Shown: positions 21,303 through 32,730 of the stretch, in pieces
Layout of the letters: each line of letters starts with the position of its first letter
Numbering within the stretch: the stretch's first letter is position 1
Origin: Crocodylus rhombifer
Taxonomy: Eukaryota; Chordata; Crocodylia; Crocodylidae
Reading direction: 5' to 3'
DNA length: 64,000 nt
NCBI GenBank assembly: GCA_038503035.1
Contig: JAVSML010018837.1
Span: forward strand, 1-64,000
Position numbers and translations under genes: made by a program
Notes under the pieces: model-generated
What the model was told of the DNA's origin: nothing
Seen by the model: the letters and a program-made list of their open reading frames with translations, nothing else
Database searches by the model: none

Positions 21303-21850
21303 GATTTCATAGATTTCATGGGCATTAGGGCTAGAAGGGACCTTGCAAGAACATCGGGTCCAGCCCCCTGCCCAAAGGGCAGGAAGTCTGCTGGGCTCAA
21401 ATGATCCCAGCAACATAAGCCTTCAAGTGGGTCTTAAAGGTGTCCAGAGTAGGTACTTGCACCATTCCTGGGGGGAGTCTATTCCAGACTCCAGGGACTT
21501 GGATGGTAAAGAAGTTTTTTCTTATGTCCAGCCTAAAGCGGTCTTTCCAGAGTCTGTGACCATTAGACCTTGTCTTCTCTTGGGGTGCCCTGGTGAACAT
21601 ATGTACTCCCAATTCCTGGTGCACACCCCTTATATACTTATAGACTGCCACCAAGTCCCTCCTGAGCCTTTGCTTCTCCAGGCTGAAGAGTCCCATGCTT
21701 TTCAGCCTCTCCTCATAGGACTTGTTCTCTTGCCCTCTGATCATGTGCATGGCTCTCCTCTGGGCTCTCTCAGGCTTCTCCACATTTTTCCTAAAGTGCA
21801 GAGCCCAGAACTGGATACAGTACTCCAGCTGCAGCCTCACAAAGTACTGG
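21303..21850 (-). mobile_element. CR1 LINE 3' part, minus strand
   Basis: The 3' tail starts at about 21303 (cataGATTTCATG-type repeat, then gggctagaagggacct). Coding sequence extends to about 21848, where it is 5'-truncated. Its subfamily differs from the 37-kb copy (for example the 'aagccttcaagtgggtctta' version of the tail). Confidence 0.9.
21397..21848 (-). pseudogene. CR1 ORF2 C-terminal region, frame intact
   Basis: One uninterrupted minus-strand frame reads VRLQLEYCIQFWALHFRKNV, then RAQRRAMHMIRGQENKSYEER and VWNRLPPGMVQVPTLDTFKTH, to the natural stop. This is the CR1 ORF2 C-terminal domain, about 150 residues. The absence of frameshifts suggests a younger insertion than most others here. 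The 5' truncation removes RT and endonuclease, so the copy is dead. Confidence 0.88.
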
Positions 21851-22305
21851 CTTGAGAAACCAGAAATTCTACAGAGAAACATTTAATGAAAGCAGTTAAC
21901 AATGGTTGAACACTACTGAGCTCTTCCTGAAGGTGAGGAGAGCATGGCATAAGTAAAAGAAGTTAATGGACTAGTTCTTAGCTAGGAAAACTGCATAGGC
22001 TGCAACATTCAAAACTGGACCCTTTAACTTAAGCACCTAAATGTCGTGACTTTCAGAACTGCTGAGTCACCCATAAGAACTTCAGAGGGGGGTTTGGCTG
22101 CCCAGCAGTTGTAAAAGTCGGGCCATGTTTACTTGCATATATAAATATAGATGAAATTAAACATCTAGAAGCCCTAATCTGGGCATACTTGATACCTGTG
22201 AGCACATTAATAGTCCCATTAGTTTCAGTGCATCTACTCCCATAGGAAAAAGCATGCCTAGGAGGTTGCAAGACTAGGATGTTAGTTGGGTCTATATCAC
22301 ACACC

Positions 22306-22819
22306 AGTGGTTCTCAACTGGAGTGATGCAAACTCCACACTGAGGTATTGTGACACAGGGTCTGCCACCACCATGGGAGCCAGGTAAAACTGCCCTGCAT
22401 GCACTCCTAATGCATTAGGGCTTTGATCAGCATAAAGCAGGCAGGAGCTGGGCTGCTGTACCTCTCTCAGTCCAGCCCCTCCCACACTCCACCCAGAAAC
22501 AGGTATGTGGGGCACCCATCTGCCTCTGTTTCAAGGAGCAGCATAGAGGAGATCAGACCAAAAGGGGCTACACAGCATGAGGCATCTCCTGCCAGCATTA
22601 GGCTGATTGCAACCCATATGTAGCAGGAGCATGCACATCTGCAACAGCCCTACCAGGCTGGCTGTGCAGCAGTATGGGGCAACTTTATCAGGAGGCAACA
22701 GAACCTGCTTGAGAAGCACTGAGGTAAGCTCACCAACAGTTGTTCTCAACCTGGGGTGTGACCACATTCAAAAAATTGGTGGAGGGGTGCCCTGTCTCTG
22801 AAAAGATTGAGAAACACTG
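22306..22819. mobile_element. Non-autonomous hAT-like transposon
   Basis: The left end is cagtggttctcaactgg. The right end, reverse-complemented, is cagtgtttctcaatctttt. The right flank ggctatac resembles gtctatat, which lies seven bases (cacacac) outside the left end, 6 of 8 identical. Its 514-bp interior contains a second internal 'gttgttctcaacctggggtg' phrase at 22738, as if an end were duplicated. No transposase. Confidence 0.62.
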
Positions 22820-23003
22820 GGCTATACGTTTATTAAGGTGCTTTTGCTAACATGGATGAAATGTAGTTACCTCCATTGTGAAGGACTAGAAAAAGGTGCA
22901 TTAGCCTATTTTAATGCATATTAGCAAAAGTATACTTTTTGTGATGTTTTAATGGACATTAAAATAAGCTAATGTGCATTAAACCTCACGTGTAGATGTG
23001 CCC
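22819..23003. mobile_element. Small MITE with 3-bp TSD
   Basis: The left end gggctatacgtttatt and the right end (reverse complement gggcacatctacacgtg) match if a short gap is allowed. It is flanked by act at 22816-22818 and 23004-23006. The interior repeats 'gctaatgtgcattaa'-type words. It abuts, or is inserted into, the right end of the preceding hAT element. Confidence 0.5.
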
Positions 23004-23006
23004 ACT

Positions 23007-24399
23007 GACACATAGTCTTAGCACTAAAAAGTAACCTAAAACTAACCAAAAAAAATGAATGCTGTATTTCCTTGCATATGACACTCACCTTTTACCTCAA
23101 AAATCAGGCCTCCAAAATTGGGGGGGTGGGTGTGTCTTAAGTAGGGAACCTGATTTTTGGCACCACAATGGAGGAGTCATGGAGACCTACAGTGGTTAGC
23201 CCACTGTAGTCAGGTCCAGGGAGGGAGGGACAGTGTTCCCTGTTCAGGGTCAGATCTACAAAATTAACACTTCCACAGCCACTGGCAAACTGGCAGTAGC
23301 TTTTGCCTGAGAATGTACTTAGCGCTAATTCTGTTGTTTCTTACCTATCTTGGAGGCAGGGCTCCCACAGACTCACAGGATCCTTCCCCCAGCTGATTAG
23401 GCTGAGCAGCTAAAAGCTACGCTACACCACCTTGGAAGGAATAACGTGAACAATTAGACATCACATGCTTGGGGCCATGTTTTGTGTACTGCTGCAGTTC
23501 ATGCACAGATGATCTATTATTAGTAACATTTTTCTGTCCCTTACGATGAGGTGTTCTTTCAAATGAGCTTGTGTCCTCAGTTTACATGGGTACTAGCGAC
23601 ACGCAAACTGTGAGGTTTGAAATGTGAGTCAGTTGTCCATGTGTCACAAAGCCACAAAGAGTTAAGAAAATGTTTTAACATTTGAAACAAAAATACTTTT
23701 TGTTTTTAAAACACTTTTTGAATTAAAAGTGTGTTCTATTGGCTTCTAATTTGAAAATAATTTGATTGGCTTACATCAAACTTTGAAGGAAATGAGCTTC
23801 CTTTGGTGTAAGATTTAGACGAATTCTCAGGATAAAAGGTATTGTCATGTTAATATTCTAGGACTGGGAAAACTTTAATTGTGGGTCCAGGATGGTAGCT
23901 CTATCGTAATATTAAAACAAAAACCTGACCTGACCATCATCTTGGAGACAAAACAAAAGTACTACTGATACTATTTTTAGCAGAATGTAGAAACAATCTG
24001 CTTATTCATGAAATACAAATATAGAGTTTAAAGAGGTGGCAAGATTTTGGTCAATAATTGCAAAATGTTAATGCAGGACATGGACAGTGCAAAGGGATTT
24101 AATAGTAGCATAACTAGGGGAGGGTGATCAGGGCACCAGCCCCATGTGCCAGTTTTAAGATGGAGCAAAAATGCCTGCTGCCACTGCCAGCCCAGTTGCC
24201 CCTGAGAGCCAGGGTGCTAAAATGGCTTATTGTACCTCTGGTACTTAGAGTTAATAATAGCATTTTATCCTGATCCCTTTATGACAAAGGACAAAATAAG
24301 GCAACAAGGTAACAGCACAAGGGCTGAAGGAACTGATGCTGTGGTCTTGTAAAATGTGATTGGGGATCAACTTGACCACAGCATCAGATGAGACAATTG
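23007..24399. other. No gene seen; possible decayed transposon ends
   Basis: The stretch 23062-23170 ('ctgtatttccttgcatatgac ... ggtgggtgtgtcttaagt') has the look of a common vertebrate DNA-transposon end, but I cannot pair it. At 24103-24235, 'gtagcataactaggggag' resembles another decayed hAT end. The rest is AT-rich and unassigned. Confidence 0.4.
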
Positions 24400-25430
24400 C
24401 TCCTTGTTGTGTTGAGTTGCATCATAGGAAGTTTAGGTTAGATCAGTGGTTCGGTTGATCCCTGAACCTCTTTAGGTCAATTCTGGGCTGGGGAGAAAGC
24501 AGGGCGCACATGCATGCATATACCCGCTGTCCCCAGCCCCAGCAGGTCAATCTGTGAGGGAGGGAAAGGGTGGGGGATCAAGGCTCCTGTGGCTCAGCCA
24601 GGAGCAGGGAAAGGTAAGCATGGCCCTAGCCCCATTGGGTGGTAAGAGGATTGGAATCCCAGGGGGGCTCCCTCCCCATCTCTGTGGGGCCGGAGGGGGT
24701 GGCAGTGGCAGCAGAAGCAGCTGCTGCTGTGTCTTGAGCCCTCCTGCAACTGGCCATGTGTGGCTCACCACAGCAGTGGGGATTCATGTGGTGTTGGGCC
24801 CTGCCCCAGTGCCCTCTGAGACTCTCCGCCACCCAGGGGTCCATGGGGGGGCCCCTGCTGCTGGGTGCAGCCTGGTGGAGGCCTCAGGAGCCTGTGCCCC
24901 CCCTCACCTGTGCTCTGGGTGCAACAGCCAGCCTGCAGCAGCAGCTGCCTCACCCCAGAGCACAGGGGGGAGGGGCACAGGCCTCCAGAACACAGGTGGT
25001 GGGGCATGGGCCCCCTAGGCCTCCGCCAGGCTGCACCACACAGAGGGGGGTTGAGAGTCCCAGATCAGCCCAGGCTGGGGCCCGACCCCAGTTCTCTGCC
25101 GCCACTGGGCTGGCAGTGGGGCAGGGGGCGAGGTGGGTGGGAGGCACGGTAGATCCTGGGATGCCCTTTACTTCCAAAAAGTGATCTTCACCATAAAAAG
25201 GTTGGAGACCACTGGGTTAGATATTAGGAAAAATTTTCTCATGAGAAAGATGGTAAAGCACTGGAACAGGTTACCCAAAGAGGTTGTGGATTCTCCATCC
25301 TTAGAGTTTTTTAAGACCTGGGTAGACAATGGTTTGACTGGGATGATATAGTTGGGGATGGTCCTGCTTTGAGCAGGGGTGACCTCCTGAGTTCCTGCCT
25401 TTTCCAACTCTTATTTTTGATTATTTTTGT
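24400..25430 (+). mobile_element. CR1 3'-end fragment (plus strand), split by a hAT element
   Basis: The sequence 'gagttgcatcataggaagtt ... aggttagat' to 24443 continues at 25215 with 'ggttagatattaggaaaaa ... ggaacaggttacccaaagag ... cttttccaactctta'. Joined across the hAT insertion it reads as a normal old CR1 3' region (RLDIRKNFLMRKMVKHWNRL in translation at 25190-25260). Confidence 0.8.
24444..25214. mobile_element. Non-autonomous hAT transposon with perfect 8-bp TSD
   Basis: The left end is cagtggttcggttgatccctg-like (first 19 bases cagtggttcggttgatccc). The right end, reverse-complemented, is cagtggtctccaaccttt. The flanks are both ggttagat (24436-24443 and 25215-25222), with TA at the centre. 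The interior is 771 bp, very GC-rich, with no transposase. Frames such as 24554-25018 and 24756-25184 are chance open frames in GC-rich DNA. Confidence 0.9.
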
Positions 25431-26999
25431 AGTAATTAAACTTTTTATTGCTATTTGATCAGTACTGATTATCACACTCAATCACTTAGTAGGAAAATAT
25501 GCTTTCCACGTCTCTGTGGCTCTCCACCTTCTCTCCTCTATATTCTGTGTAGCAATTCCACATTTCCAACCCCCATACACTTTGCTCCTACTAAAATAAG
25601 CAGCAGTTAATTAAGTTTATTATGTTTTAGAGTTAACACCCACTTGAGATTAGTGGGAGATGGGAGAGGAAATTCATACCTCTTAAATCCATTGGTTCAG
25701 TCTTTCCACACACTAGGGAAGCCATCATTGCATCAGTAAGGTTTTCTACACAACTTTGTGCACTAATATTTTCAGTTTTAAAAGAAAAAGCTTCGACTGC
25801 AGAGTAGCCTGGCATTTAGCAATCCTGCATTAGAGTACTTATAGTAGGATTAATTTGCTTAGTTTTGCTGATTTGCCTCTCTGCATATAATTTAAGACCT
25901 AAATACTTGCTGTACTTGCAAAGCTTAGGTTAACACAACTCTTAACACGTTATTATGAAAAATGTTTCAGACCATGAGAACGGGAGGGAATGAATGCACA
26001 CTCCTGGGAACTGAGTGTTTGAGATTTATTCATCCAGCTCTCGCCTTGTTATTAACATTTTCCCTTTAACAATTTTTAGATAAGCTCAAGTTTCAGTTGC
26101 CTGTGATAACATGGCACAGCATTTATCTGCACTGCTCAGTACAGGTAGGTAAATTCCTTTGTTGTCCTTAGCTGCAGGACAGATAAGCCAACCCCATCAT
26201 TTGTACTTTTGTTTCTTAATGGATCTATTACCATTTTTACCATCTTTTTTGGTTTAATTTTTAAAGTTAAAGACTCGATTGGCAGTATTAGCTCCAAAGA
26301 AATCCTTTTATGTTCTAAAACTACATTTACTTAGCATATACTTTCTATAATAAATGTTACTGAAATTTTCTTTAATCACAAAGTCAGTGCTAAAAAGAGC
26401 CAGTGCCAGCACCATAGAGTCAATGGCATTAACTAGACAGCTCTTAACAAATTAAGCACCAAAGTACTCTATCTTAAGAGTCAATCATGCACATCAGGGA
26501 GCAGCTGAATGGAATTGTTAATGGATGCATTTTTTAATGATTATGATCCCAAAACACTATGTAAAAAAGTAATTAATTATACTTATATAAAGTAAGGCTG
26601 CAATCCCGGCTTGGTTGAAGTCACCAGAGTTTTTAAATCAATTTTAGATAGCCAGGATTTCATCTTAGAAAGTAGTAACCAAATAGTTGAATTTGGAATA
26701 ATTATGTGTTACTGCTCACCATGGATCCTGGTTTTCTCTGTTTAAAAATTGGAAACTCTGATTTAAACCCCCCCCCCCCAAATTCTCTGATTATGAAACC
26801 CAAAATCCATTTTTTCCACAATTAAAATCAAACACTACTATATATATAGGTGCTAATTGAACACAATGTTTTTTCATATATTTACAATTTTAAAGCAGTT
26901 TGGAAGCCTACCCGTGCCTCAATCATTATAATAAAATACATTGTAAATATCTGTATATTTTGGCATTTGATTTTGGTTTGTTTATCATGGAAAAAAAGA
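25431..26999. other. No gene seen; AT-rich
   Basis: AT-rich DNA with a C12 tract at 26768-26779. No coding or transposon signal that I can support. Confidence 0.55.
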
Positions 27000-27930
27000 G
27001 CTCCCCCTGCTCCTTTTACTCAACAGGATGTGGGTCCAGCTGTGTTGCAGCTGTGGCTCCCCTCCCCCCCACCCCCATGCTGCTTTGTGGCATTAAGCAG
27101 CTCTGATACGCTGGTGCCCTGCCCATGCCATTGCACCTCACTCCTGAGCCACAGCCCCCTGGCCTTGGTGGTACCTTTCACTCCCAACCCACAGCCCCCT
27201 TCCCCTAGTCCCCCAATGTGTGAGGAAGGGAGTGGGTGTGTGGGAAATGGGGTGGGTGCATGGGGAAGGGGCGTGGGCAATGCATGGGAGGTGCAGGTGG
27301 GACACCTGTAACATGGTGGGAGAGTCATGTGTCCCCTGAGATTTCTAAACCCACAGCGGGGCCTGACACTGCAGTGGGGCCAGATCAACTCCAGACAGGA
27401 GCCACCTCTGTGGACCATCAGGCGGGACCCAGCACAGGAGGGAGTACCGTGCCACCATGGTGAAATACAGCGGCAGTGGTGATGCAGAGTTGTGTCCCGT
27501 ACTACTGCCGAGCAGGCAGGGGGCATTTCACCTTGGTGGCCCTGGCAGTGCAGTGGTCCCTCCCACGCTGGGTTCTGCCCACTGGGCCACAGAGATGGCT
27601 TCTTTGGAACTAGTCCAGCCTTACTGCAGCCCCATGCCCTGCTGTGGGTGCAGAATCTGGAGGGGGCATGTGCCCTCCGTTCCCTGCCACATTGCCTGTG
27701 CTCCCCTGCCCCTCTGACACTTGCCCCGTGTTCCCCCTCACCTTCTGCCATGTTGCCTGTGCCCCCTCCCTTGCCTGCCCCCATAGACTTACCTGGAGTG
27801 AGCTGTGGGAGCTGCTTTCCACCATGCTGCCTGGCTGCTATGTGCATGTGCACACATGCATGTAGTGCCCCCTGTTGTAACAAGAAGCCCCCTTTCTCCC
27901 TGTCTCCCTAGTGTGACAAGAAGCCCCCCA
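27000..27930. repeat. GC-rich block with a long imperfect inverted repeat
   Basis: The left arm is about 27309-27466 and the right arm about 27525-27695, with a loop of roughly 58 bp. Paired words include aacccacagcggggcc (left) against the complement of ccctgctgtgggtg (right), and atggtgaaat against atttcacctt. It resembles the 18-kb foldback in design but not in sequence. The outer limits are unclear. The 287-codon minus-strand frame at 27020-27883 runs straight through both arms and has no domain I recognise. Confidence 0.58.
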
Positions 27931-28229
27931 ACACACACACACATCATACATTCATTCCCCTCTGGACATGGATAGCAAAGGCCTCTTTCTTGCATTGTTT
28001 TTTCCCCTCTTCGGGGTATATCTCTTTTCTTCTACCTTTTTCTTCATTCCTCCTCTCTTCTCTCCCCTTTCCACTATAAGAATAAGAACATAGAATTACT
28101 TGGGTATTCTATAGGATATAAGGTTGTACTTCTGATGAAATTATATTTTACAGATCCTTTTTATTGTATGTGCCATGGCATGTCACCTTTTGTATTTTAT
28201 GGTTTCAATCTTGTAACAAATGTATTTTA

Positions 28230-29093
28230 TTTTTAGATGTAAGTTGTACCCTGCAACAATAGTAGAAACGGTGGGAATCTCTCTCTGTATTGGGCTGATC
28301 TCTGTATGAATGGGAGTATGTAAATGATTGCATAAGGACAGTAGCTAGCTATAATAACAAGTTAATGAGCAAGGATTAACACCTCCAAAACCACAGACTA
28401 ACAAGAAAAAAAGGATCGATACAGAGCTGGGAGCTCCCTGAAACTGCATTGTTAAAGAAACAGAAGCCCTGGTGTGAATTAATCAATGCCCGAGACCGGC
28501 TATTGGGATTGAATATCTCCCAATCGGCCGCTTTCAGAGTCTGGACAACAACAACTAAATTAAGCAAAATCACCAAAGGACACTCAAAACTGCATGTACT
28601 AATGGATGTGACCCCGGGGGCTAACAACTATCCCCTGACAGCCACCCTGGGGACTTTCCATGAAGGTCAAAGACCCCTGGATTGGACAAATCTGAAAACT
28701 GGAGGGAGCTTGGAAGTCTGCCAGAGGAGGATAAGGGGGAGTGAAGAGTGAACCTTGGTGGCACCCTTTTGACCTGACCAGCACTCTACCCATCCAGAAG
28801 GACCAGTCGCAACCCCCTTCTGGAAACAATACCGCTTGGAGGAAACCTTGACTGGCCATCTACAGCAGACTCCAGTGCTTAGGACAGGTATACCCGACAT
28901 CAGTGCTCTATTGCAGCCGTTCTGTGTGGGTGTGTGTGTGTATGCACGCATGCATGCATGTGGGTATTTAAGAGACAGTACCCCTCATAATTTGAAGGTT
29001 TGCATTTACGTTTTTTTTTTTTACTCTATCAATTTTGCACATTCTATCTAATAAACCAGAATTTTTAAGGTTCCTGGGAGTTGGTCATTTGTA
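28230..29093 (+). repeat. LTR-like block with TATA and polyadenylation signals
   Basis: A tatttaag box at 28965-28972 is followed by aataaa at 29050-29055, with a T12 tract between. That is the order of an LTR's U3/R boundary and R/U5. A short GT/GCAT-rich repeat precedes the TATA (28925-28960). I cannot fix the 5' end or a TSD, so the call is tentative. Confidence 0.35.
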
Positions 29094-29170
29094 ACCAACA
29101 CTGTGTCCCAATGTTCCCAGCCCCAAGCAGCCCCTGGAGGCTGGAACTCTGCCAGCCTGCATGGGAAACC

Positions 29171-29296
29171 CACCATTTCCCACATTTTTCTCCTTTAAAG
29201 AGAAAAAACTGTCATTTTCTCCTTTAAAGGAGAAACCCCACATTTTCCTTTGTTAAAGAAAATCCACATTTTTCCACAGTGAAGAGAAAACCTGGA
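29171..29296. repeat. Short tandem array, unit about 28-38 bp
   Basis: Three to four diverged units of the form cattttctcctttaaagga + gaaaccccac. Each unit is partly self-complementary (ctcctttaaaggag). Confidence 0.6.
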
Positions 29297-30044
29297 TTCT
29301 TGCTGCTCACTTAAACTCACTTACATCTGGCTTATTAAGAAGCTGAACATTGGGCTACTCTTTCTGCACCTTTTTTATATTTGTAATTTAACTCTTCCAG
29401 GGAGGGAATGGCAAGATGTATAACACAAATTAAAGGGATGGGAAGATTCCCAGTTTTTAATATGCGTAAGCACAGTTAGAATATTACTCTTGGTTAATGG
29501 TCTTCAGATTTTTATATTCACTGTTTAAATATAGCTTTTAACTTTTTCTCAAAAGGGCCTTAACAAGAGATTAATTTTGGTTCTCACACTGCAAAGGAGA
29601 AAGACTGCTTGGAGCTGAACTTTGTGGAGAAGGTCGGTAATAGAAGCAGTAGTATAAGTTAATAATACAAAGAATTCTGAAAAAGGAAACTAAACTGTTC
29701 TGTGTTCTCATTTATTAGACAGAAAGGGAACTGAAGAGTAACCTTTAAGAAACTGAAATTGCACCTGACTAATTTGCATTTAGAAAGTCTGTGCTTTTCC
29801 TGTTCAGCTGGTTATTGAATCCATGTTAGATTCTTGTAACTAGTGTACATTTTTTTTGTATCTACAATTCCTTACCTGAATGAAAGGCTAGCCTTTGGAA
29901 TTTGGTGTAGCTGCCTTACATTTATATTTGATCTAATAGAAGTCATGAAAGACTTTGAACTGAATGGTGCAAACTTCCTAGGCCCTTCCAGAGCAGCTTG
30001 AACAATTCCTTTGCTTGGCTGAGGTATGCTGCCATGGTAGAAAT
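29297..30044. other. No gene seen
   Basis: AT-rich sequence, no recognised feature. Confidence 0.55.
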
Positions 30045-31240
30045 GACAGGTGTCAGGGTCCACCGAGGCGTTAGGCCTAGTGGTTAAGAGCTGGGGGTTG
30101 TTATCAGTGTCTGTAGTCAGAGGGCAAGCTGAAGTCAAACCAGGGCTCACACACCAAGCCAGAGGAATTACCAGAAGTGGATGTCAGGAAGCAAGTCAAA
30201 GTCAAACCAATGTTTTGAAGTTCAGGAATTTGGTACATGGCTGTAGTCTCCTGTGCCTCTCCCCCAAGCTTCACGTGTCTGGGTTCTTCGCAAACCTCGT
30301 CATGGCTTCTTGGGCAGCATGGCCAGGCTATGGGTAGCGGCCTTGAGTCAGCTCCCCAGGGGTCTCACCTGCCACGTCTTTGATGATAAGTAGGTTCCTA
30401 TCGGGAGGATGATGTCTGGTCCTGCTTCCCCTGGTACTTCCCCTTGGCCATTCTCGTGGTCGTTTCTTCTTGGGGCTCCACCTTCCCTACACCCCGCCTA
30501 AAGCCAACTGTGATGTTGTCCATCAGGGCCAATGCTCAGGCCCTCCATATGCTCAGCTTCGTAGGTGCTGTAGTCATTAGCTATTGTTGATACTCATCCT
30601 GAGCGCTCCCCGCAGCTCCCCTCTGCTCTTAGCTCATGTGGAGCTGGACTCTCCCCGGGCTTCAGCCCCACTTGACACGTCATCTGCTCCCTGAGTTTGG
30701 TACCTGCCTGTCATCTGTGTCAGGGTCCCATCCTTGCTGTATTCACTGGTGTCCCAGTCGCTGCAGCTGTCATCCTTAGCCCGCACTGGTTCTGTAAGTG
30801 AGTCCTTGGGCCCTTGCTGGCCCAGCGTTCTCTTGATGCTCCCCCCCGAGGGAGCCACCAAGCTTCCTTTCCAGTGTCGTCTGGGTGCTCTGGCTTCTCT
30901 GGGCTTGCCAGGGACACTGTTTCCAGTCCCCCAGGCTTCCTTCCGGTTGGACCTTTTCTCCTGGCGCTGGGCACCCGTCCAGCCAATTGCCCTCAGCACA
31001 CTTTCATAAAGTGCGCCCAGGCAGACACGGGAGCCATTCCTGGCTCCTACTGGCTCCGCCGTGGGTTTTTCCTTTGATCTTCATCCGCGGAGACTCCAGC
31101 CACTGTGGTTTTACTTTTGCTGCAATCAGCTGCCTGCACAGCATCCTGCCACCTCTCCCTGGACTCTGGTAAGTTTTCACCACAATGGCCAAGAATGAAG
31201 GAGTGGGCACCAGGTAAATCACATGGATGAGAGTTACTCA
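30045..31240. repeat. Unidentified CpG-containing block with a minus-strand open frame
   Basis: The composition shifts abruptly to GC-rich with retained CpGs. The words tgtcagggtcc (30051) and tgtcagggtccc (30717) form a direct repeat, so two LTR-like starts are possible. A minus-strand frame of 121 codons (30634-30999) contains CSDWDTSEYSKDGTLTQ, which has a more natural amino-acid mix than the chance frames elsewhere. I do not recognise it. It may be a fragment of a retroelement ORF or a remnant of a host exon. Confidence 0.3.
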
Positions 31241-31293
31241 CAGACAGAAGCCAGTTTGTTGTGCAGCAGGGATCAGGTCTTGCTCCTTAAAAG

Positions 31294-31748
31294 TAGGGTG
31301 ACCATATTATTTTTAAGAAATCCAGGATACTGGCCTTCCCCTCCTCCCAGTTGATCCCCACCCCAGGCAGGAGAAGTGTCCAGCCCTCCCCACCTCCCTC
31401 AGTCTCCAGCATCCACTCAGGAGGGAGCCAGGCAAAGGTTCCAAAATACAAGTTCACCCAAGGTGCCCCACATACGTGCATATGCACAAGCACCCTGTGC
31501 TCACAGTAGCACTGTCCCCCAACCCTGCTCTGCCCCAGCCAATCCCTGCTCCAGGCAGGAGGAATTTTGCCCAGCCCTGCCTAGCCACCACCTCCAGCTG
31601 CTGCTGAGGAGGACCCAAGCTGGGCAGTGCAGGTGGGGTGGCTCTAATCCAGGACTTTTGTTTCCATTTGCACCAACCGACTGGGATGCCAGGATGGCTT
31701 ACAAAATCCAGGACTATCCTGGCCAAACTGGGACATATGGTCACCCTA
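31294..31748. mobile_element. Non-autonomous hAT transposon with perfect ends and TSD
   Basis: The left end tagggtgaccatat is an exact inverted copy of the right end. The flanks are both cttaaaag (31286-31293 and 31749-31756). The 455-bp interior contains a roughly repeated C/T-rich block (about 31345-31437 and 31536-31625, both with 'ccaggcaggag'). The 8-bp TSD places it in hAT. The TSD has T at position 2 and A at position 7, the Ac-like pattern, unlike the TA-centred copies. No transposase. Confidence 0.9.
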
Positions 31749-32079
31749 CTTAAAAGCAGCCCTAGAATGAATCAGCAGACAGAGGCTCAGCTGGCCCTGC
31801 CTGGGAGGTTGAGAGCTCCTGACCTAGTTGCCCAACTGCAGTGCAGAGGCCTTACAACTTGATATAATATTGCTCCTGTGGACATGAACATCACAGTTGT
31901 TTGCTGTGATGCAGCAACTGGCACTCCATTTACCCACTTTTCTCCCTATGGTACTTTTTCATCCAGCTGAGGAATTAAAGGCAGGTCTGAAGGTTCCCAT
32001 CACTTCAACTCCACAAACTTTTCCAAGTCAAACTTGAACCATCACCTGCATTATTATTGAACAGGAATATGTTGGGAAG

Positions 32080-32722
32080 CAGCGGCAGGTCTGGGCAAGT
32101 ACAGTAGTGTGATGGCACCCCCTTTGGCTGTGCCCTGCATGCACAGTGGGCACATAGGAACTGCTCCTACAGGGAGTACCACACGTGTTGCAAGCTCTAT
32201 TGAGGTCACTGCTGTGGGCTCTGCTTAGATTCCCTGCCTTCAAGCAGCACTGAAGCCTGCTGCTCTTTGCTCTTCCTGTCCCTTCTCCCCTCCTCTTTGA
32301 TTAATTCAGCAACAGGAGAAAAGAGGGGAGGAGAACCCAGCAATGCAACTCTTGCTTTCACTCAGCTCCAGAGGCTCTGCACTGCTGCTGCTAATCCTGT
32401 GTCTGCCTTTCCTTGATGGTGAACTTGGTAGGGGGCAAGAGGAGGAGGATGGAAAGACAGAAAAGCAGCAGACTCTGGAATTGCTTGTAAATGGGGACTC
32501 CAGGCAGAACCTGCACTGGTAAGCTCAGAGCTCTCAGCACACACAGAGCTCCAGCAGGAGCTGCTGAGAGCTTACTGGTATTTAGGATCACAGTAAGGGG
32601 TTGCGGCCACATCCCCTTCAACTGTGTGGCACATGTGCAATGAGCTCTTCACTGTGCATGGGCCCTACCCACAAACGGTTTTTAACCTCACCCCCATTGC
32701 TGCAATCCTGGATACACCCATG
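32080..32722. mobile_element. Probable hAT-like element
   Basis: It is flanked by the direct repeat ttgggaag (32072-32079 and 32723-32730), which extends to 11 bp as atgttgggaag. The ends cagcggcaggtctggg and (reverse complement) catgggtgtatccagg are only partly alike. The interior is non-coding. The size and flanks fit a non-autonomous DNA transposon. Confidence 0.5.
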
Positions 32723-32730
32723 TTGGGAAG

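Noticed and set aside
27020..27883. 287-codon minus-strand open frame
   Set aside because: It runs through both arms of an inverted repeat in GC-rich DNA. The composition is Gly/His/Pro/Cys-rich without domain signals, and the opposite strand is also open in places. Best explained as a chance frame.
28925..28960. Z-DNA or recombination hotspot at the GT/GCAT tract
   Set aside because: Only a short imperfect alternating tract; nothing beyond ordinary microsatellite sequence supports a function.
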